DNA of 64,000 nucleotides from Nanobdellota archaeon (GTDB lineage Archaea; Aenigmatarchaeota; Aenigmatarchaeia; Aenigmatarchaeales; Aenigmatarchaeaceae): NCBI GenBank assembly GCA_018901755.1, contig JAHIDZ010000015.1, positions 1 to 64,000 of the forward strand, read 5' to 3'. Shown piece by piece: positions 49,137 to 57,536 of this stretch (position 1 is its first letter; each line of letters starts with the position of its first letter). The notes under the pieces were generated by a model. It saw only the letters and a program-made list of their open reading frames with translations, ran no database searches and was not told where the DNA came from. The position numbers and the translations under genes were made by a program.

Positions 49137-49760
49137 ATGAATTTTATAGACGCAATAAAAAGGCCAGTCCAAGATATTAAAACACTAATAATAGGAATCA
49201 TTATAATGATAATTCCTATTGTAAGTTTCATAGGAATAGGATATTTCTTGGAATGTGCTAGAACGACCTTGAAAAGAAACAACAAATTACCAGAGTTCAA
49301 AGACTGGACAAACTTGTTTGTAAAGGGTTTGATTGCAGCTATAATAGGTATAATCTATGCAATACCGGTGATGATAGTATTGGTGCTTACAGTTGGTACG
49401 ACGGTACTAGCAGGTGGTTTGTCTGCCATGCAAGGAACAGCACTAATAAACGCACTTGCAACATTAGGAATGGGAATGATTTTAACATTAATAGTTGCTG
49501 CAGTTGTGTCACTACTTTCATCAGTTGCTATGATTCGATATGCTGAGAAAGGAAAATTCGGAGCAGCATTCGAGCTTTCGGCTATATGTAAAAAAGCATT
49601 CACAGGAAAATACTTTGCAGCTTGGTTTGTTTCAATGCTGTACGCAGTATTCATTGTGGTTGTACTATCTTTTATTCCAGTAATCGGAACAACGATAGGA
49701 GCATTTTTAGCTGGAGTAACAGTGTACACCTATTTAGCTGATGCCTACAAGGGAGCGTAG
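49137..49760 (+). CDS. DUF4013-type membrane protein, 207 aa
   Basis: Five or six membrane helices, with the family-like pattern IPIVSFIGIGYFLECARTTL and KLPEFKDWTNLFVKGLIAAIIGI. DUF4013 proteins occur in archaea and bacteria with unknown function. A TATA element (CTTTATAAATT) and GGGGTGAATT ribosome site precede the start. It is 37 bases before the primase gene. Confidence 0.78.
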   Translation: MNFIDAIKRPVQDIKTLIIGIIIMIIPIVSFIGIGYFLECARTTLKRNNKLPEFKDWTNLFVKGLIAAIIGIIYAIPVMIVLVLTVGTTVLAGGLSAMQGTALINALATLGMGMILTLIVAAVVSLLSSVAMIRYAEKGKFGAAFELSAICKKAFTGKYFAAWFVSMLYAVFIVVVLSFIPVIGTTIGAFLAGVTVYTYLADAYKGA

Positions 49761-49797
49761 GCCTCCTTTATATTTTTTACTTTTCTTATTATTCTCT

Positions 49798-51045
49798 ATG
49801 AATAACACAGACGTATTAAAATATTATTCTAATCCAAATATTCAACGGTGTATATTAGAATATGCTAAAGATCGTGAAGTCGTTGGTAGTGCTGATGACG
49901 GTGCATTTGCTTCTCGTCCAGATACGTTGATGTATCCAAGTGATATCATAGAACGTATAAATCGTGGTGTGGTAGCGTTCCATTGTTCTGTTGAAAAGTG
50001 GAAAAATCCAATGCAACTTAAGACTGAACTAACGAACGTCGAACTTAATGAGATACGAAAGGGATTTGATTTCATAATTGATATTGATGCTAAAGCTAAG
50101 TTAGAACATGCAAAGATAACAGCTCTAATAGTTTATGGTTTTCTTAAAGAATATGGAATAGAGTCGACTGTAAAGTTTTCAGGTTCTAGAGGATTTCATA
50201 TTTCAATTGCAGAGAACGCATTTCCATCTAGCATCGATTTCAAAAAAATAGCAGTAAGATATCCAGAAGTTCCTCAGGCTCTTGCTAATTTTATACGAGA
50301 AAGAATATCCGACCAGATACTTGATGAACTTGTTACGTTTGAAGGCGGCGTTTCATCTTTAATCAATACAGTTGAAACAATATCAGAATTATCAGCATTC
50401 CAATTCGTAGATTTGGAAAAAAATTGGGGAAATCGACATTTATTCAGAATGCCATATTCATTACATCCAAAAAAATGGTTAGCTTCAGTTCCATTATCAA
50501 TTGATCAGTTGAAGAATTTTAATTTAGACATGGCAAAACCTGAAAATGTTAAAACAGATAATAATTTTCTTGTAAATAAAGAAGGTGAAGCGACACAATT
50601 AATATTAGATGCTTTAGATTGGTCGTCTAAGTTAAAACCAGATGTTATTCCAAAGAAAGATTTTAAACCAAGAATGAAAATAAGAATATCTGAAGAATAT
50701 TTCCCACCATGCATGAAAACTATTTTATCTGGAGAAATAACAGACGGTAGAAAACGTTCATTATTTACAATAGCTTCATTCTTACGTGCAATGAATTGGT
50801 CACAGGAAGAAATAGAGAAACGAATCATGGAATGGAATACGAATTTAGCTAAAGGACAACTTACAGATAGATTATTACGCACACAATTAAAATGGCACTT
50901 CCGACAATCTCGTGAACTTATGCCAGCTAACTGTGAATCAGATGCATTTTACAAATCTATCAATGTTTGCAAACCAGATGAATTCTGTTCTAAAAATCCA
51001 GTGAATTATCCTTTCAATGTATACAAGAAAAACAAGAAAAAATAA
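49798..51045 (+). CDS. priS: Single-chain DNA primase (PriS-PriL fusion)
   Basis: Residues 1 to about 290 are the catalytic PriS part: FIIDIDAKA (Asp95 and Asp97 for metal) and SGSRGFHI (128-135). Residues about 300-415 resemble the PriL C-terminal iron-sulfur domain, with four cysteines (Cys305, 379, 391, 397; ANCESDAFYKSINVC and PDEFC). The large middle of normal PriL is missing. A one-chain primase of this type is known from Nanoarchaeum and other DPANN. It makes RNA/DNA primers. Start ATG at 49798; the longer frame is hydrophobic read-in from upstream. It precedes the GINS gene. Confidence 0.88.
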   Translation: MNNTDVLKYYSNPNIQRCILEYAKDREVVGSADDGAFASRPDTLMYPSDIIERINRGVVAFHCSVEKWKNPMQLKTELTNVELNEIRKGFDFIIDIDAKAKLEHAKITALIVYGFLKEYGIESTVKFSGSRGFHISIAENAFPSSIDFKKIAVRYPEVPQALANFIRERISDQILDELVTFEGGVSSLINTVETISELSAFQFVDLEKNWGNRHLFRMPYSLHPKKWLASVPLSIDQLKNFNLDMAKPENVKTDNNFLVNKEGEATQLILDALDWSSKLKPDVIPKKDFKPRMKIRISEEYFPPCMKTILSGEITDGRKRSLFTIASFLRAMNWSQEEIEKRIMEWNTNLAKGQLTDRLLRTQLKWHFRQSRELMPANCESDAFYKSINVCKPDEFCSKNPVNYPFNVYKKNKKK

Positions 51046-51087
51046 GATGAAAATTAAATTTAAAAAGCTTAGATACGAGTGTTAATT

Positions 51088-51666
51088 ATGGATATCATTA
51101 CTTACGAAACAATAAGGTCTGTTCATAGAAATGAAAAAGATGATGTACTTCAGCAACTTCCTGAAGGATTCTATATGTCTGTAAAGAATTGGCTAATTCA
51201 TAAAAGAACTAATCATGATACTTATTCGCTTTTAGAAGCTGAAAATGCTAAGAAACTTTTAGAAGACATAATTAATAGAAGAGAGAAGAAGATCGTTTTG
51301 AGCGCTTTACGTACAATGCGAGGCGAGCTTCCACCAAAGAGTTTAACAGAATCAGAACAACGATTCTTTGATAGTATAGTATTTACATTAAAACAGTTTA
51401 GAGAGAAGATAAAAGAAGAATCAATGAGTTATGATGAAATAGTTCAACAGAAAATTGATGATACGAAAAAACTTGTAGATGACATGAACTCTGAGATAAA
51501 AATGGATAATAAGAAAATGGTAAAAATGCTTGAAGATATGCCTGCTTTTGTTGGAACAGATTCAAATAGTTATGGTCCATTTAAGAAAGGTGATGTTGTT
51601 TCATTACCAGATGATGTAATGACTCTTTTATTGGCTAGAGGCACAGCCGAAGATATTTTAGATTAA
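51088..51666 (+). CDS. GINS complex subunit
   Basis: An archaeal GINS (Gins15/51-type) protein that bridges MCM helicase and other replication factors. The 192 residues show the A-domain (MDIITYETIRSVHRNEKDDVLQQLPEGF) and a C-terminal beta-rich B-domain (GPFKKGDVVSLPDDVMTLLLARGTAEDI), in the order of Gins51. It is next to primase and followed by eL42 and eS27, a neighbourhood conserved in many archaea. Confidence 0.87.
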   Translation: MDIITYETIRSVHRNEKDDVLQQLPEGFYMSVKNWLIHKRTNHDTYSLLEAENAKKLLEDIINRREKKIVLSALRTMRGELPPKSLTESEQRFFDSIVFTLKQFREKIKEESMSYDEIVQQKIDDTKKLVDDMNSEIKMDNKKMVKMLEDMPAFVGTDSNSYGPFKKGDVVSLPDDVMTLLLARGTAEDILD

Positions 51667-51696
51667 GTTTATATACTTTCATGATAAGTGTTTTTT

Positions 51697-51981
51697 ATGA
51701 TAAGTCCAAAGATGCAAAATAAATATTGTCCGATATGTAAGAAGCATACTTTACATGAAGTAAAGAAAGTTTCTGTAAGCAAAAAGAAAAGATTAATGGC
51801 ATCAGGACAAAGAAGATTTAAAAGAAAAATGAAAGGATTTGGATCATTCCCAAAATCAAACCCCGGAGATCGAGCTAAACCTACAAGAAAATTAGACATA
51901 ACTTATAAATGTAAAACATGTAATAAGTCTCATAACATAGGAAAGGGTTTCAGAATAAAAAAATTCGAACAAACACGGTGA
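51697..51981 (+). CDS. rpl44e: Ribosomal protein eL42 (L44e)
   Basis: A zinc-binding large-subunit protein. The 94 residues begin MISPKMQNKYCPICKKHTLHEVKKV and include RRFKRKMKGFGSFPKSNPG and CKTCNKSHNIGKGFRIKKFE, with both CxxC pairs. It touches the E site in the ribosome. It is followed after 4 bases by eS27. Confidence 0.95.
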   Translation: MISPKMQNKYCPICKKHTLHEVKKVSVSKKKRLMASGQRRFKRKMKGFGSFPKSNPGDRAKPTRKLDITYKCKTCNKSHNIGKGFRIKKFEQTR

Positions 51982-51985
51982 GTAA

Positions 51986-52174
51986 ATGAGAGGAAAAGCA
52001 TTATTACCAACAACAAAATTTTTGAAAGTAACTTGTTCTAAATGCAAGAATGAACAAATTATATTTAATAAAGCATCATTAAATGTAAAGTGTCTTGTAT
52101 GTGGAACAATTTTATCTGAATCAACTGGTGGAAAATCAAAAATAAAAGCTAAAGTTCTTCAGGTAATGGCTTAA
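51986..52174 (+). CDS. rps27e: Ribosomal protein eS27
   Basis: A 62-residue zinc-ribbon protein of the small subunit, with VTCSKCKNEQIIFNKAS and VKCLVCGTILSESTGGKSKI, a complete match to the family. It is directly downstream of eL42 as in most archaea. GTGAGTAA precedes the ATG. Confidence 0.95.
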   Translation: MRGKALLPTTKFLKVTCSKCKNEQIIFNKASLNVKCLVCGTILSESTGGKSKIKAKVLQVMA

Positions 52175-52204
52175 AGTTATATATTGAAATTCTCAAGTAT
52201 AATT

Positions 52205-52414
52205 ATGAATAATTTCATATTATTAACAATATGTCTTATATTGATTATTTTAGTTTCTGGATGCGTCGCACCAATTAGTGAGAAAACAATAATTGATAAG
52301 ATGAAAAATTCTACAAGTTCTATGTTAAAGGGTATTGCTAATACGCTTATTGATAATTTTGTTACTGATTTCTTTAATTCGTTTACAACAAACAATACCA
52401 ATAGTACCAGTTAA
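52205..52414 (+). CDS. Short lipoprotein, 69 aa
   Basis: Signal peptide with lipobox VSGC (about Cys20), then a short Ser/Thr/Asn-rich tail with amphipathic helix features. It sits between eS27 and aIF2-alpha, which are usually adjacent, so it looks like an insertion in a conserved cluster. Start at the ATG at 52205. No family is known. Confidence 0.55.
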   Translation: MNNFILLTICLILIILVSGCVAPISEKTIIDKMKNSTSSMLKGIANTLIDNFVTDFFNSFTTNNTNSTS

Positions 52415-52453
52415 TACTAAAGTTTAAAAACCTCTCTATCTTATAGTGTCTTT

Positions 52454-53215
52454 ATGGTAAACAAAGGAGTGCCTCGAAGAGGAGATCTTGTTATAGCAAC
52501 TGTTACACGATTAAATCCATATTCAGTGATTGTGAAATTAGATGAATATGATAAAGAAGGTATGATACACATATCTGAAGTTGCAAGAAGATGGGTACAG
52601 GACATAAAAAAAGTTATTAAGATGGGACAGACAGTTGTAGCTCTTGTTGTTAATGTTTCTGACGATTCGATATCTCTAAGTTTGAAAAGAGTAAATAAGT
52701 ATGAAGCTGAAGAAAAGTTAAAACAATTTAAGAGAGAGAAGAAAGCAGAGAAACTTTTAAAATTAGTTGCCAAAAATTTAGGATTAAAATATGATGAAGT
52801 TTATCCAACAATTGGTTTTAAGTTAAAAGAAAAGTTTGAAGAACTTTTTGTAGGATTTCAGATAGCAAGTACATTAGAAGGAAAAGAAACACTACTAGAA
52901 AAAGGATTTACAGCAAAAGAAACTGAAGCAATTTGTGAAGTAGCAAAACATGCAATGGAAATAAAGGAACTTAAGATGAAGAAATTTATAGAATTAAAAT
53001 GTTACAAATCAAACGGTGTTGAAATAATTAAAAAAATACTTATTGATACGGAAAAGAAATTTAAAATAGAGATAAGATGTGTTAGTGCACCTGAATATTC
53101 TTTAGCCATTGAAACAAAAAATGCAAAACTTGGTGAGAAGAAATTGGTTGCGTCGTTCGAAGATATTAAAAAACAAATGGGCTCTCAAGGAGAATGTATT
53201 CTAAAGGATGAATAA
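52454..53215 (+). CDS. eif2a: Translation initiation factor aIF2 subunit alpha
   Basis: The alpha subunit of aIF2, which brings initiator tRNA to the ribosome. The 253 residues have the S1 domain ([25 protein letters not shown] ... [16 protein letters not shown]), the helical domain, and the C-terminal alpha-beta domain ([20 protein letters not shown]). The order with Nop10 downstream is conserved. TTTAAAAACC upstream is a plausible promoter. Confidence 0.95.
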   Translation: MVNKGVPRRGDLVIATVTRLNPYSVIVKLDEYDKEGMIHISEVARRWVQDIKKVIKMGQTVVALVVNVSDDSISLSLKRVNKYEAEEKLKQFKREKKAEKLLKLVAKNLGLKYDEVYPTIGFKLKEKFEELFVGFQIASTLEGKETLLEKGFTAKETEAICEVAKHAMEIKELKMKKFIELKCYKSNGVEIIKKILIDTEKKFKIEIRCVSAPEYSLAIETKNAKLGEKKLVASFEDIKKQMGSQGECILKDE

Positions 53216-53216
53216 T

Positions 53217-53363
53217 ATGTTAAAAAAATGTACAAAATGTAATACTTATACATTGAAAGATGTTTGTAAATGTGGCGGTAAAGCCGTGAGTGCGCATCCG
53301 CCAAAATTTTCAATGATTAAAGAACAGAAATACGGGAAATATAGAAGACAAGCAAAGGCTTAA
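53217..53363 (+). CDS. nop10: Nop10, H/ACA RNP protein
   Basis: A 48-residue zinc-binding protein that, with Cbf5, Gar1 and L7Ae, guides rRNA pseudouridylation. The frame [32 protein letters not shown] and [10 protein letters not shown] matches archaeal Nop10 end to end. It starts 1 base after the aIF2-alpha stop. Confidence 0.95.
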   Translation: MLKKCTKCNTYTLKDVCKCGGKAVSAHPPKFSMIKEQKYGKYRRQAKA

Positions 53364-53415
53364 AAAATAAAATCAAGACATAAACTTTAAAAGCATCAAA
53401 CAGAATATGATTACT

Positions 53416-54192
53416 ATGAAAGAAACAACAATCATAACTCTTGAAAAACCAAAATTAAGAAATCCAATATGTATTGTTGGACTTCCGGGGATAGGAAATA
53501 TAGGAAGAATCGCAATGGGTTATGCAGTTCAACAATTAAAAGCTAAAAAATTCGCAGAATTATATTCACCATATTTCTTTCCATTTGTTATGATTCATGA
53601 AGATAAAATTCACACATTAAGAAACGAATTTTATTATTACAAAGATAAGAAAAGAGATTATATTTTTGTAATTGGAGATTGTCAGTCTTATGATCCAAAG
53701 GGTCATCATGAAGTTGCAGGAAGTATTTTAGAATTTTTAAAATCATTTGGATGTAAAGAAGTTATAACAATTGGTGGATTTGGAACAGGCAAAGTTACTG
53801 AAAAACCTCAAGTCTATGGTGCAGCAACAGACCAGAGTATTATTGATGATTTTAAGAAATCGGGTGTTAAATTTGATGTTACTGGAAAAATAACAACTAT
53901 TGTAGGAGCTTCAGGATTAATAGTTGGTTTAAGCAATGCCTATGGAATGAAAGGAATATGTTTACTCGGAGAAACCAGCGGTTATCCAATTATAACAGAT
54001 CCAACTGCGGCAGAGGCTGTTTTAACAGTTCTTCAGAAAACTTTAAATATGAAATTAGATCTTAAGAAATTAGATGAAAAAGTAAAGGCAATGCATGAAT
54101 TTATAAAGAAATTAGACAGTATACAACAACAGGCAACTGAGCAAATCTCAGGTGGCGGAAAGAAGAAAGATGATTTAAAATATATTGGGTGA
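53416..54192 (+). CDS. PAC2-family proteasome assembly chaperone (PbaB-like)
   Basis: The 258 residues show the PAC2 fold motifs PICIVGLPGIGNIGRIAMGY, IGDCQSYDPKGHHEVAGSILEF and TIGGFGTGK, typical of archaeal PbaA/PbaB. These proteins help assemble or interact with proteasomes. The ATG at 53416 is used since ATGATTACT looks like the ribosome site. rpoK follows with a 2-base overlap of its ribosome site. Confidence 0.88.
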   Translation: MKETTIITLEKPKLRNPICIVGLPGIGNIGRIAMGYAVQQLKAKKFAELYSPYFFPFVMIHEDKIHTLRNEFYYYKDKKRDYIFVIGDCQSYDPKGHHEVAGSILEFLKSFGCKEVITIGGFGTGKVTEKPQVYGAATDQSIIDDFKKSGVKFDVTGKITTIVGASGLIVGLSNAYGMKGICLLGETSGYPIITDPTAAEAVLTVLQKTLNMKLDLKKLDEKVKAMHEFIKKLDSIQQQATEQISGGGKKKDDLKYIG

Positions 54193-54197
54193 TTATG

Positions 54198-54389
54198 ATG
54201 GAAAATTACACTAGATTTGAAAGAGCAAGAATGATAGGTGCACGCGCTTTACAGATAGCTAGAGGAGCACCACTATTGTTTAAAACAGATTTAAAGGATC
54301 CTATAAAAATAGCAGAATTGGAATTTGAACAAGGAATTTTACCTATGGGCATCCGAAGAAAAATGCCGCTAAGAATGGAAACTGCTTAA
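54198..54389 (+). CDS. rpoK: RNA polymerase subunit Rpo6 (RpoK)
   Basis: A 63-residue omega/Rpb6-type subunit that clamps the largest RNA polymerase subunit. NYTRFERARMIGARALQIARGAPLL and the ending IAELEFEQGILPMGIRRKMP match archaeal RpoK. GGTGAT overlaps the upstream stop and positions the ATG at 54198; 54195 is also possible. Confidence 0.93.
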   Translation: MENYTRFERARMIGARALQIARGAPLLFKTDLKDPIKIAELEFEQGILPMGIRRKMPLRMETA

Positions 54390-54395
54390 GTTTAT

Positions 54396-54671
54396 ATGTT
54401 TTTTCTACCTAGTATATTTGTGATTAAACTTAATCAGGTTGAATCTAAAATCATTGATAGATTGATTCAAGATACTTCTAGGAAAAATATTAAAAGTTTT
54501 AATATTTCACATTATGCGAAGGTATTTGATATTAATCCGGCGCTATTTGAAAAAACAATTAATTATCTTGAAGAAATTTATCTTCTTAAAAAACATGGAG
54601 AAGCATACACATGGGGAGATAATAAACCATTTTTAAGAAAAGAAAAACAGTCTTATTATTTACATTTATAA
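54396..54671 (+). CDS. Hypothetical winged-helix-like protein, about 91 aa
   Basis: A helical protein resembling a winged helix: VESKIIDRLIQDTSRKNIKSFNISHYAKVFDINPALFEKTINYL. If the TATA-like AAGTTTATATG at about 54388 is used, translation may begin at the GTG at 54420 (83 aa) rather than the ATG. No family is known. It lies between rpoK and enolase. Confidence 0.5.
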   Translation: MFFLPSIFVIKLNQVESKIIDRLIQDTSRKNIKSFNISHYAKVFDINPALFEKTINYLEEIYLLKKHGEAYTWGDNKPFLRKEKQSYYLHL

Positions 54672-54691
54672 AACAGAAACAAATAATTATT

Positions 54692-55765
54692 ATGATTAAA
54701 CGTATTGTTATAGACCAAATCTTAGATTCTCGAAAAAACAGGCAAATTCGGGCTATATTATATACAAATACTGGTAAATATTGGGGGTCTGCACCAGCCG
54801 GCGCATCAACTGGTAAATATGAAGCAAAAGTAAAATCTAATTCTGTTGCGATAAAAGAATTCAATAAAATAAAAGATAAGATTAAAGATGAGAAACAAAT
54901 TGATAAAATAATTTCAAAGCTTCCGGCTAATATTTCTACACCATTATCGATAGCTGCATGGAAAGCAAATGTAAAATATTCTAACATATTTCCTTATCCT
55001 TTAGGTAATGTTATTGGTGGTGGGGCTCATGGCGGATTTACTAAAATACAAGAATTTTTAGTTTGTCCAGTTAAGGCTAAAACTATGAAAGAAGCAGTTG
55101 AAATGAATAAGAAAATACATAAAGAAATTGGTCAAGCTTTACATAGTGGAAAGAATGATGAGGGTGCGTGGAAGTCAAAGCACGACGAGTTCATTACGCT
55201 TGATATTTTATCAAAAGTTGCAAATGATTACGGTGCGCGAATTGGTTTAGACATTGCAGCTACAGAAATATTAAAGAAAGGAAAATATTGTTATTCGTTT
55301 GGTTGTATACATAAAAATGAACAGATTGATTTTGTAAGAGATTTAATTCAAACATATAAATTATTTTATGTGGAAGATCCTTTTGAAGAAAATGATTTTT
55401 CTAGTTTCAAAGAATTGAAAAATAAAACAAATTGCTTAATAGTTGGTGACGATTTAACAACAACAAATCCACAAAGATTGATGAAAGCAAAGAGTTCGAT
55501 TAATGGAATTATAATCAAAGTAAATCAGATTGGTACTGTGTCTAAAGCACTAGAAACAATTACGTTAGCAAGAAAAAATAAAATAACTCCAATTATTTCT
55601 CATAGATCTGGTGAGACAATGGATTCATTTATCGCTGATTTTGCTGTTTCTACGAAAGCACCATTAATTAAATGTGGTATCTATGGCAAAGAAAGAGAAG
55701 CAAAAACTAAAAGATTAACAGAACTTTGGAAGAAAACAAAGAATCCAAGGATGAATAGGGTTTAA
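54692..55765 (+). CDS. eno: Enolase, short form
   Basis: Enolase converts 2-phosphoglycerate to phosphoenolpyruvate. The 357 residues keep the catalytic loop PAGASTGKYEA, the metal-binding residues in GLDIAATEI, FYVEDPFEEND and IVGDDLTTTN, the base KVNQIGT, and SHRSGET. It is about 70 residues shorter than the usual 420-430, with losses in the N-terminal and central regions. It is likely active, as all key residues are in place, but may be an altered paralogue. The copied promoter P6 follows at its 3' end. Confidence 0.85.
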   Translation: MIKRIVIDQILDSRKNRQIRAILYTNTGKYWGSAPAGASTGKYEAKVKSNSVAIKEFNKIKDKIKDEKQIDKIISKLPANISTPLSIAAWKANVKYSNIFPYPLGNVIGGGAHGGFTKIQEFLVCPVKAKTMKEAVEMNKKIHKEIGQALHSGKNDEGAWKSKHDEFITLDILSKVANDYGARIGLDIAATEILKKGKYCYSFGCIHKNEQIDFVRDLIQTYKLFYVEDPFEENDFSSFKELKNKTNCLIVGDDLTTTNPQRLMKAKSSINGIIIKVNQIGTVSKALETITLARKNKITPIISHRSGETMDSFIADFAVSTKAPLIKCGIYGKEREAKTKRLTELWKKTKNPRMNRV

Positions 55766-55789
55766 ATCCTTTTCTATCGAATTATATTT
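55761..55789 (+). promoter_or_regulatory. Copied promoter P6
   Basis: TTTAAATCCTTTTCTATCG lies 29 bases before the ATG at 55790 and overlaps the enolase stop. It belongs to the same family as P1, P4 and P5, about 27-31 kb away. Confidence 0.65.
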
Positions 55790-56047
55790 ATGGCACCAAT
55801 AGGTTATGTAATGCTTTCCATTGCATCAAAGAAAGAACATAATGTTTACAACGCTTTATCAAAACTCCAGGAAAATAAAACAGATAATGTAACTATAACA
55901 AATATAGATCCAGTTTTTGGAGAACATGATTTTATAATACGTTTAGAAGCTGAAGATCATGCTATTCTTGGAAAATATATAGTAGAAAGAGTAAGATCAA
56001 TTCCTGGTGTAATTGGTACAAAGACGCTTGCAGGAATAAAATTTTAA
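55790..56047 (+). CDS. Lrp/AsnC-type ligand-binding (RAM) domain protein
   Basis: An 85-residue stand-alone RAM domain: YVMLSIASKKEHNVYNALSKL, FGEHDFIIRLEAEDHAILGKYIVERVRSIPGV, TKTLAGIKF. Such proteins bind amino acids and modulate Lrp-type regulators. It has no HTH. It uses a leaderless copied promoter, and its stop overlaps the convergent cysS gene by 4 bases. Confidence 0.85.
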   Translation: MAPIGYVMLSIASKKEHNVYNALSKLQENKTDNVTITNIDPVFGEHDFIIRLEAEDHAILGKYIVERVRSIPGVIGTKTLAGIKF

Positions 56048-57444
56048 ATCTTCTTAACATTTGGTCCATCTGGAGAATCTTCTAAAATATAACCAAGATC
56101 TTTAATTTCATCTCTAATTCTGTCCGATTCTTTGAAGTCTTTTTTCTTTCTAGCGTTTTCTCTCGCTTTAATTAGATTTATTATTTCTTTTGGAGTCTCT
56201 TCTTTTTCATGTTCTAGAATTCCTAAGATTTTATCAAAGTCCATTAATAAATCATAGACATCTTTCAGATTTTTTTCAGATAGTTTATTTCCATCCATTA
56301 TTCTATTTGTATCGTTTACAAGTTCGAAAATAGCTGCTAGAGCAATTGGCATATTAAGATCATCATCTAAACCTTTTTCAAATTTATTTTTTGTTTCAAT
56401 TACTTTTTTATTTAGTTCTTTATTGAATTCGCCTTTAGGTTTCATCTCTTGTATTTTATCAATAAAGTCAATTAATTTTCTTACAGTATTTTGAGCAGAT
56501 TTCATAGATTCTTCAGTGAAATTTATTTCAGTTCTATAGTGTGGTGACATGAGAAGATATCTTACGGCCTTATCACCATATTTATTGACTGCATCACGGG
56601 CTGTTATTATATTACCTATAGACTTAGCCATTTTTTCATTGTTAATCAATATGAATTCTGAATGTATCCAGTAGTTGCAGAATTTTGATTTATGTGCTCC
56701 TTCGGCTTGAGCAATTTCATCTTCGTGATGTGGAAACATTAAATCTTTTCCGCCGCCATGAATATCTATTGGTAAACCGAGATATTTGGAAGACATTGTG
56801 GAACATTCGATGTGCCAGCCTGGGAATCCTACACCGAATGGCGAATCCCATTTCATAGGATAGTCTTTATGGGCAGGGAACCATAGAACAAAATCACCTT
56901 CATGTTTCTTTTCACCGTTAGTTTCATTTCGCTGTTTTTCTAGAAATTCAGTATTTTGCTTAGATAATTTACCGTAATCTTTTATTTTAGAAATATCATA
57001 ATATACAAAGCCATTTGATTCATATGCATAACCGTTTTCAATTAATTTCTGAATGGTTTTTATTATATCATCTATATGCTCTGAAGCACGTGGTGATATG
57101 TCTGGTTTTTCTATTCCTAATAATTTTAAATCTTTGAAATATTCTTCAATCATTAATTCAACGAAAGCAAATGCATCCATGTTTCTTTGATGCGCTCCTT
57201 TCATTATTTTATCTTCACCTGCATCTGTTAGATGACCAACGTCTGTTAGATTTTGAACATATTTAACTTGAAATCCTTTCCATTTTAAGAATCTATAAAG
57301 AATGTCAAATGCTGTGAATGTTCGTGCATTTCCAATATGCATCGGTCCATATACTGTCGGGCCACAGACATACATGTAAACATGTCCTGGTTCACGTGGT
57401 TTGAATTCTTCTTTTTTTCTAGTTAATGTATTAAATAATTTCAT
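56044..57444 (-). CDS. cysS: Cysteinyl-tRNA synthetase
   Basis: CysS charges tRNA-Cys. The 466 residues include the class I signature GPTVYGPMHIGNA, zinc ligands (YVCGPTV and GWHIECSTM), and the KMSKS loop as KMAKSIGN, followed by the anticodon-binding helices. ATG at 57444 follows GTGATTACT. tRNA-Cys itself lies 11 bases upstream on the same strand, and cysK beyond it. Confidence 0.95.
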   Translation of the reverse strand: MKLFNTLTRKKEEFKPREPGHVYMYVCGPTVYGPMHIGNARTFTAFDILYRFLKWKGFQVKYVQNLTDVGHLTDAGEDKIMKGAHQRNMDAFAFVELMIEEYFKDLKLLGIEKPDISPRASEHIDDIIKTIQKLIENGYAYESNGFVYYDISKIKDYGKLSKQNTEFLEKQRNETNGEKKHEGDFVLWFPAHKDYPMKWDSPFGVGFPGWHIECSTMSSKYLGLPIDIHGGGKDLMFPHHEDEIAQAEGAHKSKFCNYWIHSEFILINNEKMAKSIGNIITARDAVNKYGDKAVRYLLMSPHYRTEINFTEESMKSAQNTVRKLIDFIDKIQEMKPKGEFNKELNKKVIETKNKFEKGLDDDLNMPIALAAIFELVNDTNRIMDGNKLSEKNLKDVYDLLMDFDKILGILEHEKEETPKEIINLIKARENARKKKDFKESDRIRDEIKDLGYILEDSPDGPNVKKI

Positions 57445-57455
57445 AGTAATCACAA

Positions 57456-57529
57456 TGGAGGCAGGGGGGAGAGTCGAACTCCCTTGGGCGGTTTTGCAGA
57501 CCGCTACATGGCCGTTCTGTCACCCCACC
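57456..57529 (-). tRNA. tRNA-Cys (GCA)
   Basis: Acceptor GGTGGGG pairs with CCCTGCC (two G-U), discriminator U73 and encoded CCA. Anticodon arm GCGGT-CTGCAAA-ACCGC with anticodon GCA, T arm with GTTCGAC. No intron. It is sandwiched between cysK and cysS on the same strand, so it can share their transcript. Confidence 0.93.
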
Positions 57530-57536
57530 ATATGCT

